A stretch of 64,000 nt of DNA from the NCBI GenBank assembly GCA_027082925.1, contig JALWTD010000020.1:1-64000 (forward strand). The letters run 5' to 3'. The notes beneath the pieces are model-generated. The model was not told the DNA's origin and ran no database searches. It saw only the letters and a program-made list of their open reading frames with translations. Positions 7,748 through 18,194 of the stretch are shown here, one piece after another. Position 1 is the stretch's first letter, and every line of letters begins with the position of its first letter. The position numbers and the translations under genes were made by a program. The DNA comes from Flavobacteriaceae bacterium (GTDB lineage: Bacteria; Bacteroidota; Bacteroidia; Flavobacteriales; Flavobacteriaceae).

Positions 7748-7786
7748 ATATTGAGTGTAAATTTATATTTAGGGGAAACTCAATAT
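7748..7786. promoter_or_regulatory. Second inverted repeat in the same intergenic region
   Basis: Perfect 9-bp arms, ATATTGAGT and ACTCAATAT, are separated by 21 bases in the region between the divergent chaperone-like and dsbD genes. The spacing suits a dimeric regulator site; this is inference. Confidence 0.4.
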
Positions 7787-7887
7787 GATAGCTTGTATAA
7801 CAAAGCACAAGTTACAAAAAAATATAAAAAGCAATTATGTTTTTTAAGGTAACCGCAAAAAAACACGACAAGCATAACAATATTGTT

Positions 7888-7895
7888 TAAATTTG
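7888..7895 (+). promoter_or_regulatory. Promoter -7 box for dsbD
   Basis: TAAATTTG matches the Bacteroidota -7 consensus TAnnTTTG. It overlaps the upstream ATG at 7893, which argues for translation starting at the ATG at 7932. No clear -33 TTG was found. Confidence 0.5.
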
Positions 7896-7931
7896 TCTTT
7901 TTTTAAGATATTCGCGAAAACCCATTTACAA

Positions 7932-9905
7932 ATGAAGAATTTATTTTTACTACTATTATCATTCACGCTTACTTTTTCTAGTTTTTCACAAATCCTGACC
8001 CCTGTAAAATGGGAGACTACAGTTGAAAAAATTTCTGAAACGGAATACAATTTAGTTTCAACAGCAGTAATTGATACAAATTGGCATTTATATTCTCAAA
8101 ATGTCCCTGATGATGGACCTATACCCACATTATTCACTTTTGAAAAAAACGAAAACTACGAGCTTATTGGAACTCCTTCTGAAGGAGAAGGGCACACTAT
8201 AGACGACCCTGTTTTTAACATGCGGATTAAATACTTTGAAAAGAAAGGGGTGTTTAAACAACGGATAAAACTATTAAAAACACTACCTCTAAAAATTGAA
8301 GGTGTGGTTGAATTTATGGTGTGCGATGACTCAAGATGTTTACCGCCTACCGAAATAGATTTAGCATTTGAACTTACAGGAAATGAGCCTATTGTAAAAG
8401 ATGAGTTAAAAACGGAAACTAAAAAAATAAGTAAACAGGAGCCCGAAAATAAATCGAACAGCAATAATGCAAGCAGAAGCCTTTGGGCTATTTTTCTCAT
8501 TGCTTTTTTCTCTGGATTTGCAGCATTACTCACACCTTGCGTTTTTCCTATGATTCCAATGACGGTTAGTTTTTTTACTAAACAAAGCAAAAGTAAAGCT
8601 GTTGGAATAAGAAATGCGATAATTTACGGACTCTCTATTATTGTTATTTACGTGCTATTAGGCTCGTTAGTTAGTTTTATTTACGGACCAGATGCATTAA
8701 ACGCTCTCTCTACCAATGTGTGGTTTAATGTTATTTTCTTTTTGTTATTAATTGTTTTTGCCGTTTCCTTTTTAGGTGCTTTTGAAATAGTATTACCTAG
8801 TTCTTGGGGAACTAAAGTTGATGCACAAGCAGATAGAGGGGGAGTTATTGGAATTTTCTTTATGGCTTTGGCTCTAGCTATTGTTTCTTTTTCATGTACA
8901 GGACCTATTGTTGGTACACTATTGGTTGATGCGGCTTCTGGCGGGCAAATAGGACCTATCGTTGGAATGTTTGGGTTTTCTCTTGCACTCGCTATTCCTT
9001 TTGCACTTTTTGCAGCTTTCCCAGGCTGGCTAAATTCATTACCAAAATCTGGAGGCTGGTTAAATACGGTAAAAGTAGTACTTGGGTTTTTAGAATTAGC
9101 GCTGGCATTTAAATTTTTATCAAATGCAGATTTAGTACTAAACTTACACCTTCTCGAAAGAGAGGTGTTTATAGCAATATGGATTGCAGTTTTTGGAGCA
9201 TTATCATTCTATCTTTTTGGAAAAATTCAATTACCTCATGATTCACCCATTTCACATATTTCGGTAGGAAGGCTTAGTTTAGGATTGCTTACACTTTCGT
9301 TTACTATTTATATGATTCCCGGATTGTGGGGAGCACCGTTGAATTTAATTAGTGCATTCCCTCCACCACAACATTATAGCGAATCTCCTTATGGAGTTGG
9401 ATTCTCTAGGTTAGGCACCACATCATCTCAAAGTCACTTAGAAATACCTAAAGGGGCGCATTTAATGGCACCTCACGATATTTTAGCTTTTAACGATTAT
9501 GATAAAGGCTTGGCTTATGCAAAAAAAGTAAATAAACCTGTTTTAATTGATTTTACAGGGAAAGCCTGTGTTAACTGTAGAAGAATGGAGCAAAAAGTTT
9601 GGGTAAAAGATAAAGTGTTACAAATATTAAAAAATGAGGTAATACTTATTTCATTATATGTTGATGATAAGCGAAAACTTCCTGAAGACGAAATTGTAGA
9701 TTCTAAATTAAGACCGGGTAAAAAACTCAAATACATTGGTCAAAAATGGAGTGAATTACAAACTGTTAAATACGGTACAAACGCACAGCCATTTTACGTT
9801 TTAATGAACCTAAATGAAAAAAATTTAACGCATCCTGTAGGGTATACTCCAAATGTAGATGAGTATTACAACTGGTTAAAAGAAGGAATAAAAGCATTTA
9901 AATAA
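7932..9905 (+). CDS. Thiol:disulfide interchange protein DsbD
   Basis: A 657-residue inner-membrane reductase that carries electrons from cytoplasmic thioredoxin to periplasmic thiols. A signal peptide (about 1-20) precedes an N-terminal DsbD alpha-like domain with the cysteine pair in [12 protein letters not shown] membrane core of about eight helices (about 180-470) has the two redox cysteines in TPCVFPMIP and [10 protein letters not shown]. The C-terminal thioredoxin domain has the motif CVNC at about 546-549. The three expected modules are therefore complete. The ATG at 7932 is preferred because the residues before it are not signal-like and the promoter box lies across the alternative start at 7893. 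It is transcribed divergently from the pilin-like cluster. Confidence 0.93.
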   Translation: MKNLFLLLLSFTLTFSSFSQILTPVKWETTVEKISETEYNLVSTAVIDTNWHLYSQNVPDDGPIPTLFTFEKNENYELIGTPSEGEGHTIDDPVFNMRIKYFEKKGVFKQRIKLLKTLPLKIEGVVEFMVCDDSRCLPPTEIDLAFELTGNEPIVKDELKTETKKISKQEPENKSNSNNASRSLWAIFLIAFFSGFAALLTPCVFPMIPMTVSFFTKQSKSKAVGIRNAIIYGLSIIVIYVLLGSLVSFIYGPDALNALSTNVWFNVIFFLLLIVFAVSFLGAFEIVLPSSWGTKVDAQADRGGVIGIFFMALALAIVSFSCTGPIVGTLLVDAASGGQIGPIVGMFGFSLALAIPFALFAAFPGWLNSLPKSGGWLNTVKVVLGFLELALAFKFLSNADLVLNLHLLEREVFIAIWIAVFGALSFYLFGKIQLPHDSPISHISVGRLSLGLLTLSFTIYMIPGLWGAPLNLISAFPPPQHYSESPYGVGFSRLGTTSSQSHLEIPKGAHLMAPHDILAFNDYDKGLAYAKKVNKPVLIDFTGKACVNCRRMEQKVWVKDKVLQILKNEVILISLYVDDKRKLPEDEIVDSKLRPGKKLKYIGQKWSELQTVKYGTNAQPFYVLMNLNEKNLTHPVGYTPNVDEYYNWLKEGIKAFK

Positions 9906-9991
9906 AAATTTAAATATTATGGCGTTTTTTTCATCGCTATTTTATAAATTGGGAAGGTTTTTAATAATAAATAGTTAATCCAAAATCAGTA

Positions 9992-11494
9992 ATGATTTCT
10001 AATCAACATAAAGATACTAACGCCGCTAAATCATCTAATTTAGAAGCCTACTTTCAACAATTTAGAAAAAATATAGTTGGTATAAATAAAACATTTCAAT
10101 CTCCTTTCGGAGAAAAAGAAATTATTTATACAGATTGGACTGCTAGTGGCCGTCTTTACCGACCTATAGAAGAAAAAATGCTGAACGATTTTGGACCTTT
10201 TGTCGCGAATACACATACCGAAACTTCAATTACGGGTTCTGTAATGACAATGGCGTACCACAAAGCACGAAACATTATTAAGCAACATGTAAATGCCAGT
10301 AGTGATGATGTTTTAATTACCGAAGGCTCGGGAATGACCGGAGTTATTAATAAGTTTCAACGCATTTTAGGATTAAAAGTATCTGAAAACTTAAAAAAGC
10401 ACACAACCATACCAAAAGAGCTAAAACCGGTGGTGTTTATTACTCATATGGAACACCATTCCAATCAAACATCGTGGTTAGAAACTATTGCCGACGTAGA
10501 AATAATTCCTTGTAAAAATTCAGGATTGGTATGTTTTGATAGTTTTAAACAATTGCTTGAAAAATATAAAGAAACACCCATAAAAATAGCATCGGTAACC
10601 GCTTGTTCAAATGTTACAGGAATTAGAACAGATTATCATAAAATAGCCAAAGTGATTCATGAGTACGGAGGTTTGTGTTTTGTTGATTTTGCTTGTTCGG
10701 CTCCATATGTTAGCATTAATATGCATCCGGGAGATAACAAGTCGTATTTAGATGCCATCTTTTTTTCACCTCATAAATTTTTAGGAGGTCCGGGTTCATC
10801 CGGAGTTCTAATATTTAACAAAAAACTGTATAAGAATATGGTTCCTGACAATCCGGGAGGAGGAACAGTAACTTATACAAACCCTTGGGGAGATCACGAT
10901 TATGTTGATGATATTGAAACTAGAGAAGATGGAGGAACTCCGGGTTTTTTACAAACTATAAAAATAGCGCTCTCTATTCAACTTAAAGAGCAAATGGGTG
11001 TTGAAAACATACTAGCTCGAGAGCACGAGATAAACACTATTATATTTGATAAACTCTCTAAAATAAAAAACCTAACAATACTTGCAGCTCAACACACAGA
11101 TAGATTAGGTGTCTTTTCTTTTTATATTGAAGATGTTCACTTTAATTTAATAGTAAAGCTGTTGAATGATAGATTTGGAATACAAACAAGAGGAGGTTGT
11201 TCTTGCGCAGGTACCTATGGACATTTTTTATTGCATGTAGACCAACAAACATCAAAAACCATTGAAGAAAAAATAAACGAAGGTTGCTTAATAGATCGCC
11301 CGGGTTGGATTCGTATGTCTATTCACCCAACACTAACTAATAAAGAGGTGCTTTATGTTTGCGAAAGTATTAAGCAAGTAGCAGAAAATTGCGATGAATG
11401 GAGAAAAGATTACACGTATAACGTAGAAAAAAACGAATTTATTCACAAAGCTGCACCTCAAACAGAAAAATCGATTATAGATAATTGGTTTTAA
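9992..11494 (+). CDS. Class V aminotransferase, cysteine-desulfurase-like
   Basis: A 500-residue PLP enzyme of fold type I, aminotransferase class V. The PLP lysine lies in FFSPHKFLGGPGSSG, and an HMEHHSNQTSW stretch supplies the ring-stacking region. A cysteine-rich loop RGGCSCAGTYG sits where cysteine desulfurases have their catalytic cysteine. It is longer than SufS (compare 49396-50610, 404 residues), so it belongs to the larger CsdA-like subgroup annotated as selenocysteine lyase or cysteine desulfurase-like. No Suf or Isc partner gene is adjacent. The substrate cannot be named from sequence; sulfur transfer from cysteine is the family expectation. Confidence 0.8.
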   Translation: MISNQHKDTNAAKSSNLEAYFQQFRKNIVGINKTFQSPFGEKEIIYTDWTASGRLYRPIEEKMLNDFGPFVANTHTETSITGSVMTMAYHKARNIIKQHVNASSDDVLITEGSGMTGVINKFQRILGLKVSENLKKHTTIPKELKPVVFITHMEHHSNQTSWLETIADVEIIPCKNSGLVCFDSFKQLLEKYKETPIKIASVTACSNVTGIRTDYHKIAKVIHEYGGLCFVDFACSAPYVSINMHPGDNKSYLDAIFFSPHKFLGGPGSSGVLIFNKKLYKNMVPDNPGGGTVTYTNPWGDHDYVDDIETREDGGTPGFLQTIKIALSIQLKEQMGVENILAREHEINTIIFDKLSKIKNLTILAAQHTDRLGVFSFYIEDVHFNLIVKLLNDRFGIQTRGGCSCAGTYGHFLLHVDQQTSKTIEEKINEGCLIDRPGWIRMSIHPTLTNKEVLYVCESIKQVAENCDEWRKDYTYNVEKNEFIHKAAPQTEKSIIDNWF

Positions 11495-11497
11495 TGT

Positions 11498-11525
11498 TTG
11501 CAAAAATGAGTTTTTTCTATATTTG
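11498..11525 (+). promoter_or_regulatory. Promoter of the HupE/UreJ-like gene
   Basis: TTG at 11498-11500, then a 17-base spacer, then TATATTTG at 11518-11525, matches the Bacteroidota -33/-7 pattern (TTG and TAnnTTTG). The coding start lies 21 bases downstream. Confidence 0.65.
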
Positions 11526-11546
11526 AAATAATAATTAAAAAATTAA

Positions 11547-12131
11547 ATGGATAATTTTATATTTTACCTTAAAGAAGGTCTTTTTCACGTACTAGATTGG
11601 AATGCGTACGATCACATATTGTTTTTAATAGCCCTAACAGTAGTGTACGATTTTAAAAATTGGAAAAAGGTGCTATGGCTCATATCACTGTTTACCATAG
11701 GTCATACATTATCACTAATTTTAGCAGCGTATAAAATAGTAAACGTAGATAAAAATTGGATTGAATTTTTAATACCCGTAACAATTATAATAACGGCAGT
11801 AGTAAATATTTTTTACGCAAACAAGGCTTCAAAAAACACAAAAACAAACACAAATTTAATTTTTGCTTTATTCTTTGGGCTTATCCACGGATTAGGATTT
11901 TCGGGATATTTTAAAATGCTTATAGGAAAGTCTTCAAGCAAGTTAATTCCATTACTTGAATTTGCTCTTGGTATTGAAATGGCACAAATAATTATTGTAA
12001 TTACCATTTTAACATTAGGGTTTGTATTTCAAACAATTTTTCGATTTTCAAAACGAGATTGGATTATCATAATTTCAGCAATAGTTATAGGTGTGGTACT
12101 TCCAATGCTTAAAAATGCCGTATTTTGGTAA
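11547..12131 (+). CDS. HupE/UreJ-family membrane protein
   Basis: A 194-residue integral membrane protein with about six predicted helices. The first part, FHVLDWNAYDHILFL, and the central histidine-bearing helix FFGLIHGLGFSGY match the HupE/UreJ_2 family, whose members include proposed nickel or cobalt permeases linked to hydrogenase and urease, plus many of unknown substrate. The conserved histidines and aspartate in DHILF and LIHGLG could bind a metal ion. There are no hydrogenase or urease genes nearby, so a metal substrate is only a guess. A good promoter lies just upstream, and the dCMP deaminase gene starts 56 bases downstream. Confidence 0.75.
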   Translation: MDNFIFYLKEGLFHVLDWNAYDHILFLIALTVVYDFKNWKKVLWLISLFTIGHTLSLILAAYKIVNVDKNWIEFLIPVTIIITAVVNIFYANKASKNTKTNTNLIFALFFGLIHGLGFSGYFKMLIGKSSSKLIPLLEFALGIEMAQIIIVITILTLGFVFQTIFRFSKRDWIIIISAIVIGVVLPMLKNAVFW

Positions 12132-12187
12132 AATTTTAACGCGATTTATGTCAGAATCTTAGTATTTTCGTGGACACTAAAAATTTT

Positions 12188-12613
12188 ATGAAAAAAAAAC
12201 AATTAAAATATGACCAAGCATATATGCGAATGGCTTTTGAATGGGCTAAACTTTCGTACTGTGAACGTAAAAAAGTAGGAGCTCTTATTGTTAAAGAACG
12301 CATGATTATATCAGACGGTTTTAACGGAACTCCAACAGGTTTTGAAAATTGTTGTGAAGATAAAGATGAAAATACCAAGTGGTATGTTCTTCATGCTGAA
12401 GCTAATGCAATTTTAAAAGTAGCTAACTCCACACAATCTTGTAAAAATGCAACGTTATATATAACATTATCACCGTGTAAGGAATGTAGTAAATTAATTC
12501 ACCAATCAGGAATTAAAAGAGTTGTTTACGCTACAAAATACAAAGACGTAACAGGCCTAAATTTTTTAGAAAAAGCAGGTGTAGAACTTACACAACTTAA
12601 AAATATACAATGA
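12188..12613 (+). CDS. Deoxycytidylate (dCMP) deaminase
   Basis: A 141-residue cytosolic zinc enzyme that converts dCMP to dUMP for thymidylate synthesis. The signature zinc motifs are present: HAEANAIL (zinc His and catalytic Glu) and SPCKECSKL (two zinc Cys). FNGTPTGFENC is the dCMP-type substrate loop, as in ComEB-like proteins. A GTG at 12170 is also in frame, but the ATG at 12188 is chosen because a TATTTTCG box, close to the promoter consensus, occupies 12163-12170. The stop overlaps the start of the S41 protease gene by 4 bases, so the pair is translationally coupled. Confidence 0.9.
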   Translation: MKKKQLKYDQAYMRMAFEWAKLSYCERKKVGALIVKERMIISDGFNGTPTGFENCCEDKDENTKWYVLHAEANAILKVANSTQSCKNATLYITLSPCKECSKLIHQSGIKRVVYATKYKDVTGLNFLEKAGVELTQLKNIQ

Positions 12614-14247
12614 AAAATAAAATAATTAATATCCCTTTATTTATAGGAGTTTCCGTAGCAATAGGAATCTTAATAGGAAGCACCTTAAATTTTAAAAATA
12701 AATCCATTTTATTCAGTTCTAATTCAAGCGAAGCTAAAATAAAGCGCTTAATTAATTATATAGAGTATGATTATGTAGATGAAGTAGATACCGATAGCTT
12801 GTTAGATATTGCAATAACAAATATGCTAAAAAAGTTAGATCCGCATTCTGTTTATATTCCAAAAGAAGAATTACAGGGAGTTAGAGAAAGCATGCAAGGA
12901 AAATTTGTAGGTATTGGTATTAGCTTTTTAATGCATGACGATTCTGTTGCTGTAACAAGTGTAATTAAAGGCGGACCTAGCGAACATGCCGGAATTAAAG
13001 CAGGAGACAGAATAATTATAGCAAATAAAGATACGTTATTTGGAAAACCCTTGGCAAAAAAAGCTGGTGTAACTGCTGCTGAAGAAGGGACAAGACTTGC
13101 TGATAGAAAAATTAGTGAAGCTGTAATGAAATCTCTTAAAGGAGAACCTGATACAGAAGTTGATATTCAAATTTATAGAAGATCTACCCATGAAGTTTTA
13201 CCTTTTTCAATTACGCGAGGAGAAGTACCTATAAAAAGCGTTCCAGCCTATTACATGATTACAGATCATTTAGGATATATTAAAATTGATAGATTTGCCA
13301 GAACAACTTACGATGAGTTTAAAGCTGCTTTAGATGAATTAATCTCTAAAAACATGACTTCTTTAGTGTTAGATTTAAGAGGAAACCCGGGTGGATTTAT
13401 GGATATAGCAAATAGTATTGTTGATGAGTTTTTAGAAGAAGGAAAACTTATTGTTTTTACAAAAAATAAAAATGGAGAAGTAGATAAATCATTTTCAACA
13501 GACACAGGTGATTTTGAAGACGGAAAAGTGTATGTATTAATTGATCAAAACTCGGCATCGGCCAGTGAAATTGTAGCAGGAGCCTTACAAGATAATGATA
13601 GAGGTGTAATAGTTGGACGTAGGTCTTTTGGAAAAGGACTGGTACAGCAAGAAATGGATCTTGGAGACGGGTCGGCAGTACGACTTACCACATCACGTTA
13701 TTACACACCTACAGGAAGATCAATACAAAAGCCATATAGCCATACCAATCCAAAATCATACGAAAATGATTATATCAATAGAATTTACAACGGAGAATTG
13801 TTGTCTAAGGATAGCATAAAAGTAAACGATACACTTAAATTTATCACCCCTAAAGGAAAAATTGTATATGGTGGAGGTGGAATTATACCAGATGTGTTTG
13901 TTCCTGTTGATACGCTAAATTCTTTTGAAACAAGATACTACAAAAAATTAAATGCTTTTGCGTTTAAATATGTTGACAACCACAGAGCGGAAATGGAGCA
14001 ATGGGATTTGCCTACATTTGTTAAAGAATTTGATAAAAATAACGAGGTTATTAATCAATATATAAGTGAGTTGGATTTACAAGGTCCTATGTTTCCTGAA
14101 ACTAAAGAAAAGTTACAATTATATTTAAAAGCTGTTATTGCTCGTGATTTATTTGGAGAAACAGGCTACTACACACTTACTCACACAAAAGACAATATGA
14201 TTGTAAAAGTATTGGAGTTAGAAAACCAATCAACACCAAAACAGTAA
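12610..14247 (+). CDS. S41-family C-terminal processing protease
   Basis: A 545-residue periplasmic serine protease of the CtpA/Prc type, anchored by an N-terminal hydrophobic segment (about 7-25). Residues about 85-175 form a PDZ domain (GKFVGIGISF, GIKAGDRII). The S41 catalytic core follows, with serine in NSASASEIVAGAL and lysine in RRSFGKGLVQQ, the usual Ser-Lys dyad. The domain DLRGNPGGFMDIANSI is the conserved TSPc core. Such enzymes trim or degrade envelope proteins from the C-terminus. It is coupled to the dCMP deaminase gene by an ATGA overlap, and lpxH follows after 34 bases. Confidence 0.92.
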   Translation: MKNKIINIPLFIGVSVAIGILIGSTLNFKNKSILFSSNSSEAKIKRLINYIEYDYVDEVDTDSLLDIAITNMLKKLDPHSVYIPKEELQGVRESMQGKFVGIGISFLMHDDSVAVTSVIKGGPSEHAGIKAGDRIIIANKDTLFGKPLAKKAGVTAAEEGTRLADRKISEAVMKSLKGEPDTEVDIQIYRRSTHEVLPFSITRGEVPIKSVPAYYMITDHLGYIKIDRFARTTYDEFKAALDELISKNMTSLVLDLRGNPGGFMDIANSIVDEFLEEGKLIVFTKNKNGEVDKSFSTDTGDFEDGKVYVLIDQNSASASEIVAGALQDNDRGVIVGRRSFGKGLVQQEMDLGDGSAVRLTTSRYYTPTGRSIQKPYSHTNPKSYENDYINRIYNGELLSKDSIKVNDTLKFITPKGKIVYGGGGIIPDVFVPVDTLNSFETRYYKKLNAFAFKYVDNHRAEMEQWDLPTFVKEFDKNNEVINQYISELDLQGPMFPETKEKLQLYLKAVIARDLFGETGYYTLTHTKDNMIVKVLELENQSTPKQ

Positions 14248-14255
14248 CAAATACG

Positions 14256-14263
14256 TATATTTG
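14256..14263 (+). promoter_or_regulatory. Promoter -7 box for lpxH
   Basis: TATATTTG matches TAnnTTTG and lies 18 bases before the proposed TTG start. No clear -33 element was found. Confidence 0.45.
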
Positions 14264-14281
14264 AGCTTAATTATATAAATT

Positions 14282-15031
14282 TTGACTGTAAATAAGAAAA
14301 TATATTTTGCTTCAGATCAACATTTTGGAGCTCCTACAGCCAAGCAAAGTAGAGAACGAGAGATTAAATTTGTACGTTGGTTAGATTTTGTAAAAACAGA
14401 TGCAGAAGCAATATTTCTCTTAGGCGATTTATTTGATTTTTGGTTTGAGTATAAAAAAGCAGTCCCAAAAGGATTTGTACGTGTTTTAGGGAAACTTGCC
14501 GAATTAAGTGATAGCGGTATTAAAGTCTATTTCTTTGTTGGAAACCACGACCTTTGGATGCAAAGCTATTTTGAAGAAGAATTAGCAATTCCTGTGTTTT
14601 ATAAACCAAAAGAATTTATTTTCAACAATAAAACCTTTTTAATTGGACATGGAGACGGATTAGGCCCTGGTGATAAAGGATATAAACGAATGAAAAAAGT
14701 GTTTACAAATCCTTTCTCAAAATGGCTTTATAGATGGCTTCATCCAGATATTGGGATACGAATAGCACAATACCTATCACTTAAAAATAAATTAATTTCA
14801 GGAGCAGAAGATGTTAAGTTTTTAGGTGAAGAAAACGAATGGCTAGTTCAGTATAGTAAAAAGAAATTAGCAGAAAAATCGTACGATTACTTTGTTTTTG
14901 GGCACCGTCATTTACCTCTTGAAATTCAGATTTCTAAAAAGGTAAAATATGTAAATACCGGTGATTGGATTACACATTTCACATATGCTGTTTTTGATGG
15001 AGAACAGTTAACATTAAAGAAATACAACTAA
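14282..15031 (+). CDS. lpxH: UDP-2,3-diacylglucosamine diphosphatase (LpxH)
   Basis: A 249-residue metallophosphoesterase of lipid A synthesis that hydrolyses UDP-2,3-diacylglucosamine to lipid X at the inner face of the membrane. Metal-binding motifs occur in the usual order: ASDQHFG, LLGDLFDFW, VGNHDLW, IGHGDG and FGHRHLP. The start is TTG: an in-frame stop lies 6 bases upstream at 14276, and the first beta strand begins at residue 6, so no later ATG can serve. A strong two-way terminator follows the stop codon. Confidence 0.9.
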   Translation: MTVNKKIYFASDQHFGAPTAKQSREREIKFVRWLDFVKTDAEAIFLLGDLFDFWFEYKKAVPKGFVRVLGKLAELSDSGIKVYFFVGNHDLWMQSYFEEELAIPVFYKPKEFIFNNKTFLIGHGDGLGPGDKGYKRMKKVFTNPFSKWLYRWLHPDIGIRIAQYLSLKNKLISGAEDVKFLGEENEWLVQYSKKKLAEKSYDYFVFGHRHLPLEIQISKKVKYVNTGDWITHFTYAVFDGEQLTLKKYN

Positions 15032-15033
15032 AA

Positions 15034-15065
15034 AAAAAAGGGTGTCAAATTTGACACCCTTTTTT
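15034..15065. terminator. Bidirectional terminator between convergent genes
   Basis: A 32-base perfect palindrome whose GC part is AGGGTGTC and GACACCCT, flanked by an A-run and a T-run, sits between lpxH (plus) and the TonB-receptor gene (minus). It has the form of a rho-independent terminator on both strands. Confidence 0.9.
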
Positions 15066-15097
15066 ACTATATAATTCAAATAGTTTTTAAACTCTTA

Positions 15098-17731
15098 TTA
15101 GAATTTAAAGTTAAAGTTAAGGCTGTAGTTAGCACCTTTGAATCCCATTTGAGTTACCTCAGAACTGTAAAGGAATCTACCACCAGCGCTTCTTAAGTTT
15201 TCATCTAATACATCTGGATATACATCAAATAAGTTATTTGCGTTTACAGATACAGAAAACTTCTCGTTAAAGTTATAACCTAAAATTAAGTCTGTTACAA
15301 TTTTAGAAGAGTGTACTTGATCTAAGTTAGGATCAACATCATCAAAAACAGTTACTTCACCAAAACTAGTGTTATTTAAAGCTACATTAAACTTATCAGT
15401 TTTGTAGTTTAAACCTAATAATATTTTAGATTTTGGTCTAGCATCTGTAATTCTACCAGCTTCTCTACGGTTAAATATTTCGTATCCACCAGCCTCTAAT
15501 ATTGGAGGGTTAGATACTGCTCCGTCAATTTTAGTATTATTAAAGTTCATACTTAAACTAGCTCCAAATTTACCGTTTCCTAAAGGTATATTGCTGTAAT
15601 CTAATACAATGTCAGCACCAGTAGTTTTTGTGTTTACAGCATTAATAAAGAACTGTAAAGCTAGTACGTTGTTATCTAATAAAATTTGCTCTACTTGATC
15701 AGAACCATCTAAGTTTCCATCAATAGATTTAATTTGAGACGAGAATAATACACGATCTTTTACTTTGATATTATAAATATCGGCAGAGAAAGATAAATTT
15801 TTAGCTAATTTAGCAGTTACTCCAAAAGAGTAGTTATCTGAAGTTTCTGCAGTTAAGTTAGGTACTCCTAACGCAACAACAGCAGGATCATCATTTGCTA
15901 AAGTTCCTTGTAATTGAGGATCAGCAAATCCTGGAACAATAATGTATTGAGATAACGTAATATATCTTTGGTGTAATGAAGGAGCTCTAAATCCTGTACT
16001 TGCAGAAGCTCTTAAAGCAGCATTTTCACCAATTTTATATCTACCATTTAATTTCCAAGAAGTGTTACTTCCGAAATCAGAGAAATCTTCGTAACGAATA
16101 GCACCTCCAAGAAGGAATGCTTTTGTGATATCAAAGTCTAAACCAACATAAGTTGCAAAACTTGTTCTGCTCCAGCTTCCAGCTTCACTAGGCTTAATAC
16201 CAGCAAATGAATCTGATCCACCTCCGTAATAAGAGAAAGGATCTCCTTCAAACGCATCATACATATCTCTTTTAGTTTCAAAACCAAAATATGCACTTAC
16301 CATATCACTAAAAGTTCTGCTAAAGTCTAAATTACTAATTACATTACTAAATGCGTATCCTCCAGGGTGGAAAGTACGTGGAGACCATCCGTGATCTGCT
16401 AAATAATCTCTGTTTACAGAACGGTTTACAGTATAATCTACAGAGTTTCTTCCTTAAGTAATACTTAAATCAGTATTAAATCCTCCTAAGATAAATTTTA
16501 ATCCTGCAGAACTCATATTGTCTTGCACATCAACTTCAAAAGTAGGATGATATCCTTGGAAACTACCAGCAGGTGTTAAAAACTCTGAAGCCTCAACGTC
16601 AGGTCTCCAATAAGGAGCTCTATAGTATGCAAAACTTCTACCATCTCTTTGTGTGTATCCGTGGAAAGTATAAAACTCTACATCATCACTAATAGGATAT
16701 GTAATGTTTACGAAGAAATCTTTTTTAGTTAAATCTGGTTGTCCAACAATCATTCCTAAATCAGGATTTTCAGTTGCCCAGTCTACCCAGTTTTGTTGTG
16801 GGTTTGCAGGTAAGTCTCTTACACCAGGAGTTCCAGCTCTATTGGTTAATTGTTGAGTGTAATAAGCAGCTGTAAAGTTTACAGTACCTTCATCTCCTAA
16901 ACCAAAAGTTGCATTAATATCAGTTCCAAAATTAAACCCGTCACCTTCAGCAGTAATACCTGTTTTAGCAGATACTTCAGTGTATTCAGATTTATCTTTT
17001 AAGATAATGTTAATTACACCTGCAATCGCATCAGATCCGTATTGTGCAGATGCACCATCACGTAATACCTCTACGTTTTTAATAGCTGCAGTAGGAATAC
17101 TTTTTAAGTCAATACCAACTTCACCTTTACCAGGAGTACCATTTAAATAAATTTGTGCACTTTGGTTTTTACGTTTTCCATTTACCAATACTAAAGTTCT
17201 ACTTGGCCCTAAACCTCTTAAATCAGCAGGGTCAAAGTGAGCTGTTGCATCAGAAATTGCTTGGTTAGCAGAGTTAAAAGAAGGTACTTTGTATACCAAC
17301 ATTTGGTCAAAAGTGTCTTGTCCACTTTGTTTCAATTCTTGAACACCAATATTGTCAATTGGCACTGGAGAATCTAGTACGGTTCTAGGCTTTGCTCTGT
17401 TTCCTGTTACCACAACTTCATCTAAACCAACACTTTCTTCTTTTAAAGTGATTGTAATAGCGCTTGCTGAGTTAACAGTTACTTTTTTAGTTTCGAATCC
17501 AATGTACGATGCAACAATAGTTGCAGGTAATTGAGAAACACTGAATTGAAAATTTCCATTTTCATCAGTAGTAGTTCCATTAGACGCTCCTTGTTCCACT
17601 ACGGTAACAAAAGGAATACCTTGTCCTTTTACGTCTACTACTTTACCTGAAACCTTGGTTTGTGACCAAGCTACGATAGGTAAGAATAGCAAAAACGATA
17701 AGACTTTTAAATGTGTTAATGTTTTCTTCAT
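15098..17731 (-). pseudogene. TonB-dependent receptor broken by one in-frame stop
   Basis: The reading frame is continuous for about 877 codons apart from one TAA at 16454-16456. The N-terminal 425 residues contain a signal peptide (AWSQ), a CarboxypepD_reg-like domain (about 25-105) and a TonB plug (LDEVVVTGNRA, VEVLRDGASAQYGSDAIAGV). The rest is the outer-membrane barrel, ending in SLNFNFKF, the aromatic C-terminus of such barrels. Around the stop the translation runs TDLSIT-stop-GRNSVDYTVN; in this receptor family a tyrosine is common before GRNS, so one base change from TAC or TAT explains it. The substrate is unknown. It may be a true recent pseudogene or a sequence error; a separate 401-residue product from the ATG at 16303 would lack the plug. 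Confidence 0.85.
16454..16456 (-). other. Premature TAA codon in the receptor gene
   Basis: This single stop separates two halves that share one frame: 16456 and the downstream ATG at 16303 differ by exactly 51 codons, and the 50 codons between them are open and read as receptor sequence (GRNSVDYTVN, HGWSPRTFHPGGYAF). Confidence 0.85.
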
Positions 17732-18194
17732 ATGGTTTGCTTTAATAATTAATTAGGTAAAAATATAAATTTGTTAATTACAAAATAGGTTTGTTATATA
17801 TTTAACACAATGTTAAGGTTTGTGAAATATTTAAATATCAAACTTTTTAGTAAGTAAAAACCCATATTATTTGTTGTTTGTCGCGGTAAATATTAAAAAA
17901 ATGTTAAAACTATACAAGAGAGTTGCTAAAAAACTCAAAAACTGAGGGGTAATTTTATTGAAATGTCAACAAAATAAGCTTTTAGTTAGTGTATTTTTAT
18001 TGTTTATAACAGTTTTAATCAAATTTAAAATTTTCTAACGGTTTTGTAAGAGATGTTTTGAGGTGTTAATAAATTATTAAACCCTTCTATAGTTTTTCTA
18101 TTTTAACCAATTTTTAACAAGCATTCATAAAAAAAATATGCTATTTGCATTGGTTAATAAAGCATGTTAAATTCACAAGCTAAAAAATAAACAA
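17732..18194. other. Intergenic region between receptor gene and moxR
   Basis: These 463 bases separate divergent genes and are very AT-rich. I found no open frame, no clear TAnnTTTG box and no terminator. The only symmetry noted is a 12-bp AT palindrome at 17827-17838. It must hold promoters for both directions, but I cannot place them. Confidence 0.6.

Noticed and set aside
7893-7931. Upstream ATG for dsbD at 7893
   Set aside because: It overlaps the TAAATTTG promoter box and would place charged residues before a normal signal peptide that starts at 7932.
15098-16303. The 401-residue downstream part as a separate gene with its own ATG
   Set aside because: It starts inside the barrel, has no signal peptide, and the 50 codons upstream continue the receptor in the same frame.
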